From positions 18,440,212 to 18,504,211 of the forward strand of contig CM037795.1 in the NCBI GenBank assembly GCA_021229015.1: a stretch of 64,000 nt of DNA. The letters run 5' to 3'. Source of the DNA: Solen grandis (lineage: Eukaryota > Mollusca > Bivalvia > Adapedonta > Solenidae). Each line of letters opens with the position of its first letter. The stretch's first letter is position 1. This document shows positions 24,247-35,800 of the stretch, in pieces. A program made the translations under genes and the position numbers. Below the pieces are notes generated by a model. It made no database searches. It saw nothing but the letters and a program-made list of their open reading frames with translations, and was not told the DNA's origin.

Positions 24247-25850
24247 CATAACTAAACTCTAAATTACAAAACTACCAGTCGAGTGAAAAGTATGGAACGC
24301 CACAGCTGTTTTCTATGGAACACCACAGCTGTCTTATGTTCGGCATTGATGCTTAGATTGGTCCATATATCATTTTGAGGGGTCGTGTTATCATCATGTG
24401 GGGTTGTTATGTCATAATGGAGGGTTGTAATATCATCATGTGAAGTTGTATGTCATCTTGTTGGGTTGTTATATCATCGTGTGGGTTTGTAATATCATCA
24501 TGTATTGTTGTAATATTACCATTAGGCGTTGTAATGTCATTGTGTGAGGTTATAAAGACATCATGGGATGTAAATGTCATTATATGGCGTTGTCATCATG
24601 TGGGGTTGTTATGTTGTTATGCGTGTTAGTTAAACTATGGGGCTAAAATATCATTCTGTGGGGTTGATATGCCATTTTGGGTGGTGCAGTTATCCTTCTG
24701 TGATGTCCACTTGACTTGCTGTGTGGTGCAGTTGTCCTTCTGTGATGTCCAATTGACTTGCTGTGTGGTGCAGTTGTCCTTCTGTGATGATTACTTGACT
24801 TACTGTGTGGTGCAGTTGTTCTTCTGTTACGTCCACTTGACTTACTGTGTGGTGCAGTTGTTCTTCTGTTATGTCCACTTGATTTGCTGTCATGCTTGAC
24901 AATATTTTCGTCAGTAACTTATAGAATACATTATATTTACTTCTTTTTAAAAAAACAACAACAACAACATTTTTTTGTTGTTGAGAATAAGAAAAAATTG
25001 CATAATTAGTTACAAGAAAAGGCGTTTCAAAGGATGTTTCTATCAAAGTAATATTTTCAACATATTTTATCAAAAATTGTAAAATACAATGTATTTTATA
25101 AGTTATGGGCAATAATATTGTCAAGCATACATGGAATATACAAAACGAGCATGAATTCTCCAGTGTGCCAGCATAAAAATGTATACAAAAATTAACCTAA
25201 AGCACAATAAGTATATATATATATATATAGCATAAAAAGTAAAGGAGATATTTTCTTTATCATTTCAGATGAAAGCACTGATAAAAGAACATTCTGAAAA
25301 AGTAAAAGTAAAATACATAACATGTTTGCTTTTTTAAATAAAACTGCATTTTTAATTGAGAATTGGCTAAAAGTACTACTAGAATGTGAATTTTAGCAAC
25401 TTCAAAAGTTGGCAAATTTACTTTTATATTGTCTAACACAAAGGAATCTTAAGATTTGGGTCGTCCTTTTAACATCCAGCGCAAAATAAATGAAAATAAG
25501 AAAACAATGAAATAAGGAAATGACGAACAAGGTATCGTCATATCGTAACATATCGGACTTCATCCGAACAGTACATCGGACCTCATCCGTGTATGTATGA
25601 CAATGCAACCCCATATGATAACATTACAACCTTACATGATAATATTTCAACCCCACAGTATGATATTACAACCCAACAAGATGACATACCATTTTCACAT
25701 GATGATATATCAACCCTACATTATGACATAACAACCCCACATGAAGATAACACGACCCCTCAAAATGCTATATGGACCCATCTTAACATTAATGCCGAAC
25801 ATAAGACAGCTGTGGCGCTCCACAGAAAATGCTATATCGGCAATGGGACA
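24247..25850. mobile_element. Fold-back repeat element hosting the LINE insertion
   Basis: The left segment (24320-24680, with CACAGCTGTCTTATGTTCGG and degenerate units of TATCATCATGTGGGGTTGTTA type) is the inverted counterpart of 25575-25825, which ends in CCGAACATAAGACAGCTGTG. A nested hairpin joins ATGCTTGACAATATT (24892) to AATATTGTCAAGCAT (about 25112). Between them, 24690-24890 holds about five units of roughly 54 bp. The open frames here come from repeat periodicity and look non-coding. The LINE at 23212-24246 split its left end. Confidence 0.65.
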
Positions 25851-26069
25851 AATCAACGAGTGCACTATTTTCGTATAAAATCGTATGTTCAAAGGCTAAA
25901 AATACAAACGAACGGAGAGGCTTCGATATACGGTGGCTACGCAGGAATAAAAAACGAACAAATAAAAAAAACTGCTTAGATATGTCTCGTATCACGGTCA
26001 AATGCATGGTGTCGCGGGAATTCGAACGTCTGATTTCTTGGTCGGACTTGTCCCTATAGATATGTCATA

Positions 26070-26115
26070 GTTTTGTTTGTTGGTTGGGTTTAACGTCCCA
26101 CCGACAGTACATGAT
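26070..26115 (+). repeat. Fragment of a common molluscan repeat in the copy C leader
   Basis: TTGTTGGTTGGGTTTAACGT and CCCACCGACA resemble a short dispersed repeat that I associate with mollusc genomes. Copy B lacks it at the equivalent position, so the 5' leader of copy C has been altered by an insertion. Confidence 0.4.
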
Positions 26116-26153
26116 AGTGTTACGAAAAGGAAAAAAACTGTTATTAAAGGAAA

Positions 26154-26636
26154 ATGGTAAGTTATTAATTATATCAATTAACATATTATAATGACGTTAA
26201 CTTTAAAACGGAATGACTATTTGTTATAAATACTAAAAATATTAAAAAGAAAAAAACTTATTATTATTCATGATCTATAATGTATAACTTACATGTATAA
26301 ACTATATTTAGGTATGATGAAAAACAGCAGTCAGTATCAATTGACTAAAACATTTAAACATTTTCGTTACAGGTATATACGTTGTACAAAACTAACTGTA
26401 TTCCAGCCGTAAACGGTCATAAGAATGAAATAATATTGTTATTATTGCAAACTCCCTTAATTTTTAGAGACTTCGTTATTTAAAATAAATAAACATTTCA
26501 CCACAGGCTCTTTCTACAAATCCTATTGTTGTGTCGTTATCCATATTTTGGAATAATGAATGAAAATATTTTGAAGTCATTTTTAAAACGATCCAAAATA
26601 CCATGTTTACATCGTTCCTACACACACACACACACA

Positions 26637-26669
<33 letters not shown>

Positions 26670-29600
26670 GGTATGTCGGAATTATGGTTATTTAACGTAA
26701 GAAAGTTTAAAACGTTTATGATTTTGTAAGATCAAAATATTTCTTTTTAGGTAACACGCATTCTGAAAACACCATATTTTCTGTTACTTTAAAGTACATA
26801 TTATTAAAAGTCAAGGGCAAAAGGGCAAACTCGAAAGTAAATGAGACAACCCAAGGTTGATATGATCTTTTGTATAAAGCATTTAAAAAAAAGAAACAGC
26901 AATGAAGACATTTTCCTCAGTGACATTTGTAACATGATTTTGGTGAACACATATATCACACAGTTTTTAGACTGCGGCGACTCGCCGTTTTTAGTAGTTG
27001 GAAATCCAAATCAGGCCTTGCTGATCGGCAAATTTAACTGTACCTCTCCGCGCTAAGTGCGTATCCATGCAATGCGATTCTGCACTAACGAATACGAGTG
27101 GAATATGTTACACAGACGTTTTAATCATAACTATAAATGGTTTTAATGTGTTATTGTTCGTTAACATGTATTCTTTTACCATTATTTTATACTGGAAACA
27201 TCCATTTTAAGCGTGAACAAAATATCCGTGATATTTATTAATCAGAACAGCAACCCATTTTACATACATGAAGATCAACTCCTGTAAAAAGTAGCGCTTC
27301 GCATTAGAAACTCCAATGTATGTAATTTACCTTAAGTAATTCATACGTATTTTACATGATGGCGAGTTAGGCTCCTCCCAGAGCATTTCTTAACTTTGAA
27401 ATAAAAAAGGCAAACAAAGGTCTTAAATAATCAAAAACCTTGCCAATTTCTAGAAATACTCAACAACAGATAGAATGTATACATCAAGTTCACTAGTACT
27501 GAAGAAAGGGAATGACCTACTTAGGTATGAAACTTATGAATGAAATCAGGTTCATGATTTTTACGCCGGATTATTATGAAACAAACAGAGAGCGAGTTCA
27601 ACTGACCCACTAGCAACTGTATTTGCAGGAAAGCATGTACAGCTTTAAGCGTCATAAATCATTTGCCTCTTTTGCTTCAATCACTACTGAAACGCTGCGT
27701 TTAGAATTAAAACTATTTCATGTTAATCCCGCCGCCGTCTCGCAGCGCATTGAAAGCTTTGATCTTCATTTACAAGGCGAGTCTGAGTCAGTTATATTAA
27801 AAATATGATGAAAAGTCTATATATCGTTTCAGAATAATGGGTATGTATTGATAAAAAAAAATAAAAATCGGTACATACTTTTTATGTCACCTGCTGTTAG
27901 CAGAGGTGACAATTAGGGATCACTTTTCCATCGTCCGTCTGTTCTTTTTTTTTTCCGTCACGCATCAGCTGGTGACACACGGGTTCCAAAGAACACTCTT
28001 GTGATTTTCCTTCCGGAACTGACCGCATGCGTTCCGAATTTATTTTCAATGGGACGCTACTCTGGTCTGTAAGTCGAAAAAATAAAACTGAGTAGATCGA
28101 ATAATTTTCGTAGTTTGACGGAGCTAATGGGTGGGTATCCTTAAACTTTTAGATGAAATTTATGAAGGAATACAATTATGATTGAGACTCATCCTTCTTG
28201 GTGATTCCTGGTTTGGACATATATCTAGAACTTTTAGGAAGGTTTGAAAGATTATTGTCTATACCATGAATCGTTCCTTAATCCTCGGATTTTGAGCTAG
28301 TTGATAATATACGGTGTACTATTTTCAAAAAGGGCAAATTTATTGCGGTATTGTGTGTTTTGCTTGCCAAGGTAGCACTTTTTTACATAAGCATCTGTCT
28401 TTTTTTCATCTTTTAATCTTTGTTGCAATTAGCCTTTATTCAAATAATTTCTAGGTTGCGGTATATTTGACAAAGGTAAGTTATGACACAAGAATGAAAC
28501 TTGATCAGAATGAGAGAAGATACTGTATTTGATTGCACATGCGTGTTTTTATCGCAGGGATGCACGCGGACAGCTGTCCGTTACTTTACACTTGTGTTGG
28601 TTTCATGGATGACCAGGATCGAGGCAGATTACCAATGCTTGTGCAACTATGACGTAGAAAGGGCGGTGTTCCCAACTCCCAACACCCACGGGACGCCAAT
28701 TGGCTATCTGTACGAGTTTGATTGTAAACCGGATATTACAGAGCATAGTAACCATAACAACCAGTTTGTTGAAGTAATGTTTGAGAAACAAGTACGTAAC
28801 AAATATTAAATTCGATTTTATTTGTTTCCGATCCTTACAAATAACATACAATATGTGAGACACATTATACTTTACAATATTCCAGAAATATTATCTTGCT
28901 ATGCTAAATAAAGATGAATCATGACAGCATGGTCCTCCTTATGCCCACATTCGGTTCTGTGGGCGAGTAATAAAAGTAAAAGGCAGGGTTTCGACCAAAT
29001 GGTTTCGACTCAAAGTATTCGTACATGATGTAGTTACATAAATACCCATTATTTCAGCCTATCATTCTTTATAGCAACACAATTATTATGTTTACACATA
29101 TACAAGTCTATAGTTTTTTTATCATTTTTTTTTCTCACCCCTAACAAGCGTTATCAGGTTAAACCTTACCTTACTGACATGTTCATGTATCTTGAAATGT
29201 ATCTTTAAATGTTAGGGTAACATCGTCTTGTGGTACTGCTATCCATTTAGTTTCATCTACAATTTGCATGTCATAATTGCCTGAAAAGAAAATTATATAA
29301 CCAACTGCTACAAGCTTGTTGTATAACCTGTTGTTAATAATGTAATATTGGGATACTTGAATATTTGAGTTTACCGTAGCTTGACAGTATTTCAGTCATA
29401 TAGCGACGTCCAGCTAATTACAGGTGGAGGAAGACCCCGAATGCACAGAAGCATCCGGGTAGAACCACCGACCTACCGCAAGCCATCTGGAAGGCAATAT
29501 TGGAAGAATCAAGCTTGTTGTATAACCTACTGTTAATAACATGATATTGGGAGAATCATGCTTGTTGTATAACCTGTTGTTAATAACATGATGTTGGGAG

Positions 29601-32600
29601 AATCAAGCTTGTTGTATAACCTGGTGTTAATAATATTGTTGTATAACCTGTTGTTAATAATATAATATTGGGAGAATCAAGCTTGTTGTTTAACCTGTTG
29701 TTAATAATATAATATTGGGAGAATCAAGCTTGTTGTTTAACCTGTTGTTAATAATATAATATTGGGAGAATCAAGCTTGTTGTATAACCTGTTGTTAACA
29801 ATATAATATTGGGAGAACCAAGCTTGTTGAATAACCTGTTGTTAATAATATAATATTGGGAGAACCAAGCTTGTTGTTTAACCTGTTGTTAATAATTTAA
29901 TATTGGGAGAATCATGCTTGTTGTTTAACCTGTTGTTAATAATATAATATTGGGAGAATCATGCTTTTTGTTTAACCTGTTGTTAATAATATAATATTGG
30001 GAGAATCATGCTTGTTGTTTAACCTGTTGTTAATAATATAATATTGGGAGAATCAAGCTTGTTGTTTAACCTGTTGTTAATAATATAATATTGGGAGAAT
30101 CAAGCTTGTTGTTTAACCTGTTGTTAATAATATAATATTGGGAGAATCATGCTTGTTGTATAACCTGTTGTTAATAATATAATATTGGGAGAGGGGGGGG
30201 GGTCACAGGGATATCTTAGTCACCTATGAAAATTACCACACCTGACAAAGTCCGAAATACCGCAAGTAAAAGTTTTGAACTTTTACCACAGCACTTCTAA
30301 AGAGTTTAATAATATATGACTCTTTATACTTAAATACCTATACAAATTATAAAAATAAACACCTTTTCTTCATGAATTTGATCTGAGTGATTAAGAAATA
30401 ATGGTCAAAGAGAAAATAGAAGTGAAAACTCCCACTGCGACTTGACCCAACGATTCTCATTTCAAATTTTAGCACCTACACTTAGAGGCAATGCATTAGA
30501 CTTTCTTAATTACCGTGTTGTAAGCAAAATAAAAAAATGCACGACACGTATTTCTTTAACCTAAAACATGAAATTGGTGGTAAATATTAGTGAGCTGCCA
30601 CACTCTCTTCAATTTCAGCCTGGTTACGTTGAGCTGGGCGGTAATCAGGAGATACAGACATGCCAGGGGGAACCCTCCATTGACGACCTTAGTAAGTCTT
30701 TATTTCACATACTGCATTTATCCAGGTTCTCTATATCCCGTAAATAGATTTATATACATAAGTAGTTTTGCCCTTCTTTGAAAATACGTCTTGCTACATA
30801 TTGTTGCACGTTATGAACTGCTATAATCGTCTCTCATCATATTGAACCCTTGATAACATAAGATCAGTATGTGTTTGTATCTTTTTTCCAGTCACAACTA
30901 CTGTGAAACATGAGAACCACAAAACAACAGTACCTACAACAGCCACAACGCAGCCTACGACCACAACTCAGCCTACGACCACAACGCAGCCTACGACCAC
31001 AACTCAGCCTACGACCACAACTCAGCCTACGACCACAACGCAGCCCACGACCACAACGCAGCCTACGACCACAACTCAGCCTACGACCACTACTCAGCCC
31101 ACGACAACAACAATAGGTACTACACAGCCCTACATGATAAAAGGTAAAAAACACATGTTGTATAATGAATTAACTATTTGAAAACAATTGTAAAATCTCC
31201 TGATACTATAAAGTGGGAGACCACGGACATCTCGACAATTTTGTAGTAGAATAGACCATTTCACCAGAGGATCGGAAATACTCTATAATTATAATCCGTT
31301 GATTTAGAGTGACCAATCAGTGACTGGGGAAAATAATTAAAATGTACGTTAATTTCCCGTTGAACAATTTGTGAAATTTACTTCAACGTGTAGATTAGGT
31401 GTTCGAGAAGTGCTACGTCTCATTTCAGAGTCAAATGACCTACATGACGGCAGGTTATAGAAGCATAAGAATATGCGTGTTTAATGCTTTACTGAATTAG
31501 GAAAATAACATCATTATATGTTTGCATGATGATTGGTAAGTGGATTTAGGTCAGCGATTTATTGATTTAAATTGAGATAAAGATTTTGTAATTGTCTGAC
31601 ATTGCTTTCGATTAGGTAGAAGTTTCGACTGGTTCTGTGTTTTAGCGAACGTGACGGGCACCCCGCTACAGTTTGTGGGTATCGGCTACAACCTGCTGGA
31701 CGGTAAGCCGGATGGAGGTACGACGGCGCCTCATAAGGACCCCGGGCTGTTGCTGAACCAGAGAATATTCCAGGTGCCTAGCAACCCGTGTCTCTGCACT
31801 TCCTCACTGATACGTTCTTGCTTTAATCTTTATTTTTTAATTTTAATTCTTTTTTTATTAAATTACGTAGATCAACAGTCTAACCTGGCATTAATTGCCG
31901 TGCTAATATCCTGTTTCACCAAGCCCCGATCTCACTACGATCGAAGTTTGGAACGCAGAGAGCGCAGAGGGAGCGCAGTTCGATATGCGACCGTAAATGA
32001 ATGAGGTGTTATCACTAAGGATTCAGAGAGCGTGGCCAAATTTGAAGCGTGGGGGAAAAGCAGCGCGTACACGCGTATTTCGGCCGTGAAAATGACGGAA
32101 TAACGTAACCAACGTGACTCGAGCGTAGGCTTGATTTTTGTGCGCGAAAAGAACGTTGAAACGACGCACTTAGATCGCAGTATTGTCGATGATGCCTAAA
32201 AGTGATCGGCGCTCTGTCAGATGTTTCAAGCGTGGGACAATCTGAAGATCAAAGCTTAGTGTTACGGGGGCCTAACAATATCCTAACTAACGCTCGCTTG
32301 GTAGGATCTGATGACATCGCAATAAAGGTCGACTCAAATTGACCTTTGATTAGCCAATCAAATCGTCGCCTTCAAAATTATTGGGTTTAACTTCGTGAAG
32401 TTAAAGGCAACGAACGGAAATTTTAATTCTGCGGATATCACCAAGGTATTCCGATTTTCCAATTCAAACGTTTGAACGCGCATTCTGATCGGACAATATC
32501 GATATCATTTTTGTATTAATATTCATGAGGTAAAGGTCGACTTGAGACGACCTTTCACTCGATGATGTCAAACCTTCAAAACTTTTTTTTTTTTTATGTT

Positions 32601-32744
32601 TTAAGTTGACGGAAGGAACAAATCATCATGCACAAGAAGCAACGTTCAATCACACCACTTCCTGTAAACAGTCAAACAATCAAGTGCTGCTTAACACCGG
32701 ATATGCCTACCAGCGCTTACTTCTGGATTTCATCACAAACACAG
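26154..32744 (+). CDS. MACPF-ApeC (apextrin-type) gene, copy C: exons 1-6, 3'-truncated by gap
   Basis: Exons: 26154-26156 (ATG), 28558-28791, 30619-30691, 30892-31143, 31646-31773, 32606-32744. Lengths match copy B (3, 234, 73, 128, 139) except exon 4, which is 252 nt instead of 75 nt and still phase 1 to 1. The start MG plus a hydrophobic stretch (VRYFTLVLVSWMTRIEA) forms the signal peptide. The Cys-containing domain (DYQCLCNYDVERAVFPTP) follows, then a (PTTTTQ)n linker, then the first third of MACPF (FVGIGYNLLDGKPDGG, LLNQRIFQ). The exon 6 acceptor is TTTTAAG, weaker than ATAG in B. Nineteen bases after the exon 6 donor comes the 100-N gap, and beyond it is EIF3C on the other strand. Exons 7-15 are either hidden in the gap or lost. 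Confidence 0.85.
26620..26669 (+). repeat. (CA)n microsatellite
   Basis: About 25 CA dinucleotides with one CAT interruption. Confidence 0.95.
27020..27320 (-). repeat. Inverted partner of the 5680-5960 repeat
   Basis: Includes GCGTATCCATGCAATGCGAT, ATCCATTTTAAGCGTGA and GTAGCGCTTCGCATTA, reverse complements of motifs at 5680-5960. A dispersed old element, also in an intron of this gene family. Confidence 0.5.
29308..30193 (+). repeat. 47-bp minisatellite array in intron 2 of copy C
   Basis: About 15 units of CTTGTTGTTTAACCTGTTGT followed by TAATAATATAATATTGGGAGAATCAAG. The first unit (29308-29355) is separated from the rest by a SINE insertion (29368-29495). The array ends in a G-run (about 30193-30203). 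A related degenerate repeat is at 13855-14080 in the same intron of copy B. Confidence 0.85.
29368..29495 (-). mobile_element. SINE fragment inserted in the 47-bp array
   Basis: Reverse complement of the core at 5280-5390 (CCGGGTAGAACCACCGACCT, then ACCGCAAGCCATCTGGAAGG). It interrupts the minisatellite after its first unit. Confidence 0.6.
30892..31143 (+). repeat. Exon 4 of copy C with nine 18-bp PTTTTQ repeats
   Basis: Nine in-frame 18-bp units (CAGCCTACGACCACAACT/G) occupy 30951-31112 and encode (Q)PTTTT repeats. The exon encodes about 84 residues against about 25 in copy B (14544-14618). Thr/Pro-rich repeats like this usually act as O-glycosylated stalks between domains. The exon is phase 1-1, so it could also be skipped without a frame change. 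Confidence 0.9.
31774..32605 (+). other. Intron 5 of copy C
   Basis: Unlike its 157-bp counterpart in copy B (15086-15242), this intron is 832 bp. The additional block from about 31890 to 32560 is GC-richer with many CG dinucleotides and contains GGTCGACT/AGGTCGACTTGAG motifs. It looks like an insertion of unknown type; I see no coding frame in it. Confidence 0.5.
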
Positions 32745-32763
32745 GTAAGCAGTGTCATTTTTA

Positions 32764-32863
32764 NNNNNNNNNNNNNNNNNNNNNNNNNNNNNNNNNNNNN
32801 NNNNNNNNNNNNNNNNNNNNNNNNNNNNNNNNNNNNNNNNNNNNNNNNNNNNNNNNNNNNNNN
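32764..32863. other. Assembly gap (100 N)
   Basis: Exactly 100 N, the conventional size for a gap of unknown length. It cuts both copy C (after exon 6) and the last exon of EIF3C. Confidence 1.
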
Positions 32864-35800
32864 TCTACGATTGTAGTTATTCTGGTAGTTTCCTTGACCC
32901 TCACGGTTTTCTGCAACACAGAAGTAATGACATGATATTTTCATAAAATAAACAAAAACAATTCTACTACATTTTATCGATTTTTCTATACTTTAAAGAA
33001 AAAATTACAAAAAATAATGAAAATGTTTTTCCTTCCAGCTATATAAATTTTACTGCTAGATAGATTATTAGGTTTAAGCAAATTGCTCTAGACATTTCTT
33101 TCTTCAACAAGCCCTGAATGACAGAATTTTTTTTTACTTAGTTCTAAGGAGAATCAAACCCCCACCACTCAGAAGGTAACAAGTATATCTAGTTGTGTAT
33201 ACAATACTTGAATACTTGAAGCACTGTCACCATGACAACAACAGGCAGTGTTACTTACTATAATTGGACTGATAGTTTCCATGTCCTTCACGATTTTCTG
33301 AAGTTAAAGAGGCAGTTTGTTAGTAAAACTGGACAAAGGCATGAGGATCATATGCAATCAAAGGATAAAGCCATGAACCAGCAGAGGGCCAAAGGCAAAA
33401 AAGTACATTCATCTTTGATATGGAATAGAGAAAAATTATCTCAGACTCACATACACATGAGACAATTTATCTCTGACCCTCATCAACATTGACATGATAC
33501 AATTTTTATCTCTGATTCTCATTGACATCAATATGATAAATTTATCTCTGACACTCATTTTCCATAGACATGATACAATTTGTCTCTTCAAAGAACAAAA
33601 TGGCCATGAAGAAAAGGACAATAAATCCTTGATGTGAGAAATAAGCTCTAACCACATGAACATGAAGAAATCAATTGCATGCACACATGGACCTGAGAAT
33701 ATTTACACTAATATTTAAATGATCATAAGGAAATAATCCATTTATAAAATTCTTGAATAGAATGAGCCCTTGGAGCCAGTAATAGTTTAGAGAGTCCTAC
33801 TCAATCTTGGGTTTCAAACCAAAAACCTTGGACAACAAGTCCAAAATTGTCTATTTTAATATTTTTTTGTATAAAAAAAAAAAAAACATTCATTAAAAGG
33901 TATAATATGGTAGTGGATGAACAACACTGCCAGACAACACCAGGAGTATGGTTACCATGACAACAATAGGCAGTGTTACTTACTATAATTGGACTGGTAG
34001 TTTCCATGTCCTTCACGATTTTCTGAAGTTGAAGAGGCAGTTTGTTAGTATAGATGGACGCAGGCCCATGCGTGAAGTCCAAACATGGACTTCCATGGGA
34101 AAAGCCATGATACCACATAGCCAAAGGTAAGACATTCACATGGAGAGGAGGAAATGCATCTCTAAATCTTATGGGCATGAGAAAATGTACCATATTACTA
34201 AATCACATGCAGATGAGGAAATGTATCTCTAACCAAACAGAAAAGAGGAAATCAACTCTTGATCAAACAGGCAAAGAAAATTCAATCCACAAACCTCTGA
34301 AATGCAAAGCAATTGACTATAAACCTCATGGATAGGACGACACAATCTCCAACCCACATGGACATGAGGAGAGAATAAGTATAAGGACATTGTCTCTAAT
34401 CCAAACTTACCAGTAAAATACATGGACCAGAGGATACCAGACTATCAACTAAGAGGGCATGATGATGTTGCACTATTTATCACTAGAATCAACTACATGA
34501 ACATGATGATACTGGACATTAAACTTCATGAAAATGGAAATATTAAACCATCTAGATGAACATAAGGATATTGGACAATCAACTACAGGAACATGGAAAT
34601 ATTAAACCATCTAGATGAACATAAGGAAATTGGACAATCAACTACAGGAACATGGAAATATTAAACCATCTAGATGAACATAAGGATATTGGACAATCAA
34701 CTACAGGAACATGGTAATATTGGACAATCAACTACATGAACATGGAAATATTAAACCATCTAGATGAACATAAGGATATTGGACAATCAACTACAGGAAC
34801 ATGGAAATATTAAACCATCTAGATGAACATAAGGATATTGGACAATCAACTACAGGCACATGGAAATATTAAACCATCTAGATGAACATAAGGATATTGG
34901 ACAATCAACTACAGGAACATGGAAATATTAAACCATCTAGATGAACATAAGGATATTGGACAATCAACTACAGGAACATGGAAATATTAAACCATCTAGA
35001 TGAACATAAGGATATTGGACAATCAACTACAGGAACATGGAAATATTAAACCATCTAGATGAACATAAGGATATTGGACAATTCAACTACAGGAACATGG
35101 AAATATTAACCATCTAGATGAACATAAGGATATTGGACAATCAACTACAGGAACATGGAAATATTAAACCATCTAGATGAACATAAAGATATTGGACAAT
35201 CAACTACATGAACATGGAAATATTAAACCATCTAGATGAACATAAGGATATTGGACAATAAACTACAGGAACATGGAAATATTAAACCATCTAGATGAAC
35301 ATAAGGATATTGGACAATCAACTACAGGAACATGGAAATATTAAACCATCTAGATGAACATAAGGATATTGGACAATAACACAGACATAAAATAAATTAA
35401 ATCATGTGATGAAATGAAACTCACTACAGGAATATGAAAATATGAAACAATCATCATGTGGATACTGGTCTAATTGTTTGACTAATCAAAACAGGGCTCT
35501 CAACTGACTATCAACTACATTAACAAAAGGATATTTGATTATCAGCTAATGTGCTATCAACCACATAGTCATGAAAGAATCTTATACCCAAATAAGAACT
35601 CAACCCAAAACCCTCGGATTTGTTATCTTGATAATATGTAACAGACATATGGAGTACAGCATATACAAAATCAATGGCAGCACTGTTACTATGACAACAA
35701 AAGGCAGTTTTACTTACTGTAGTTGGATTGGTAGTTTCCATCACGATTTTCTGAAGTTAAAAAAGCAGTTTTTTAGTAAAGATGAACACAGGACCAAATG

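Larger units (their letters stand above)
26157..28557 (+). other. Intron 1 of copy C (2.4 kb)
   Basis: Contains (CA)n at 26620-26669, the inverted dispersed repeat at 27020-27320 and otherwise AT-rich sequence. A frame at 27623-27808 (ending NPAAVSQRIESFDLHLQGES) is unrecognised and has no clear splice context. Confidence 0.5.

Noticed and set aside
24690..25124. Minus-strand frame with repeated ITEGQLHHTASQVD units
   Set aside because: The repeats follow the 54-bp DNA periodicity inside a hairpin element; no family match or gene context.
26476..26667. MCVCVCV... open frame
   Set aside because: Translation of the (CA)n microsatellite.
27623..27808. 61-codon frame ending NPAAVSQRIESFDLHLQGES...
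   Set aside because: No recognised family, no splice signals that fit copy C and no counterpart in copy B.
29308..30193. Array resembling a CRISPR (direct repeats with short intervals)
   Set aside because: Units are contiguous with no unique spacers; a eukaryotic minisatellite. The same applies to the arrays at 34.5, 36.0 and 48.3 kb.
30864..31154. Minus-strand Cys/Arg/Gly repeat frame
   Set aside because: Antisense shadow of the Thr-rich exon 4 of copy C.
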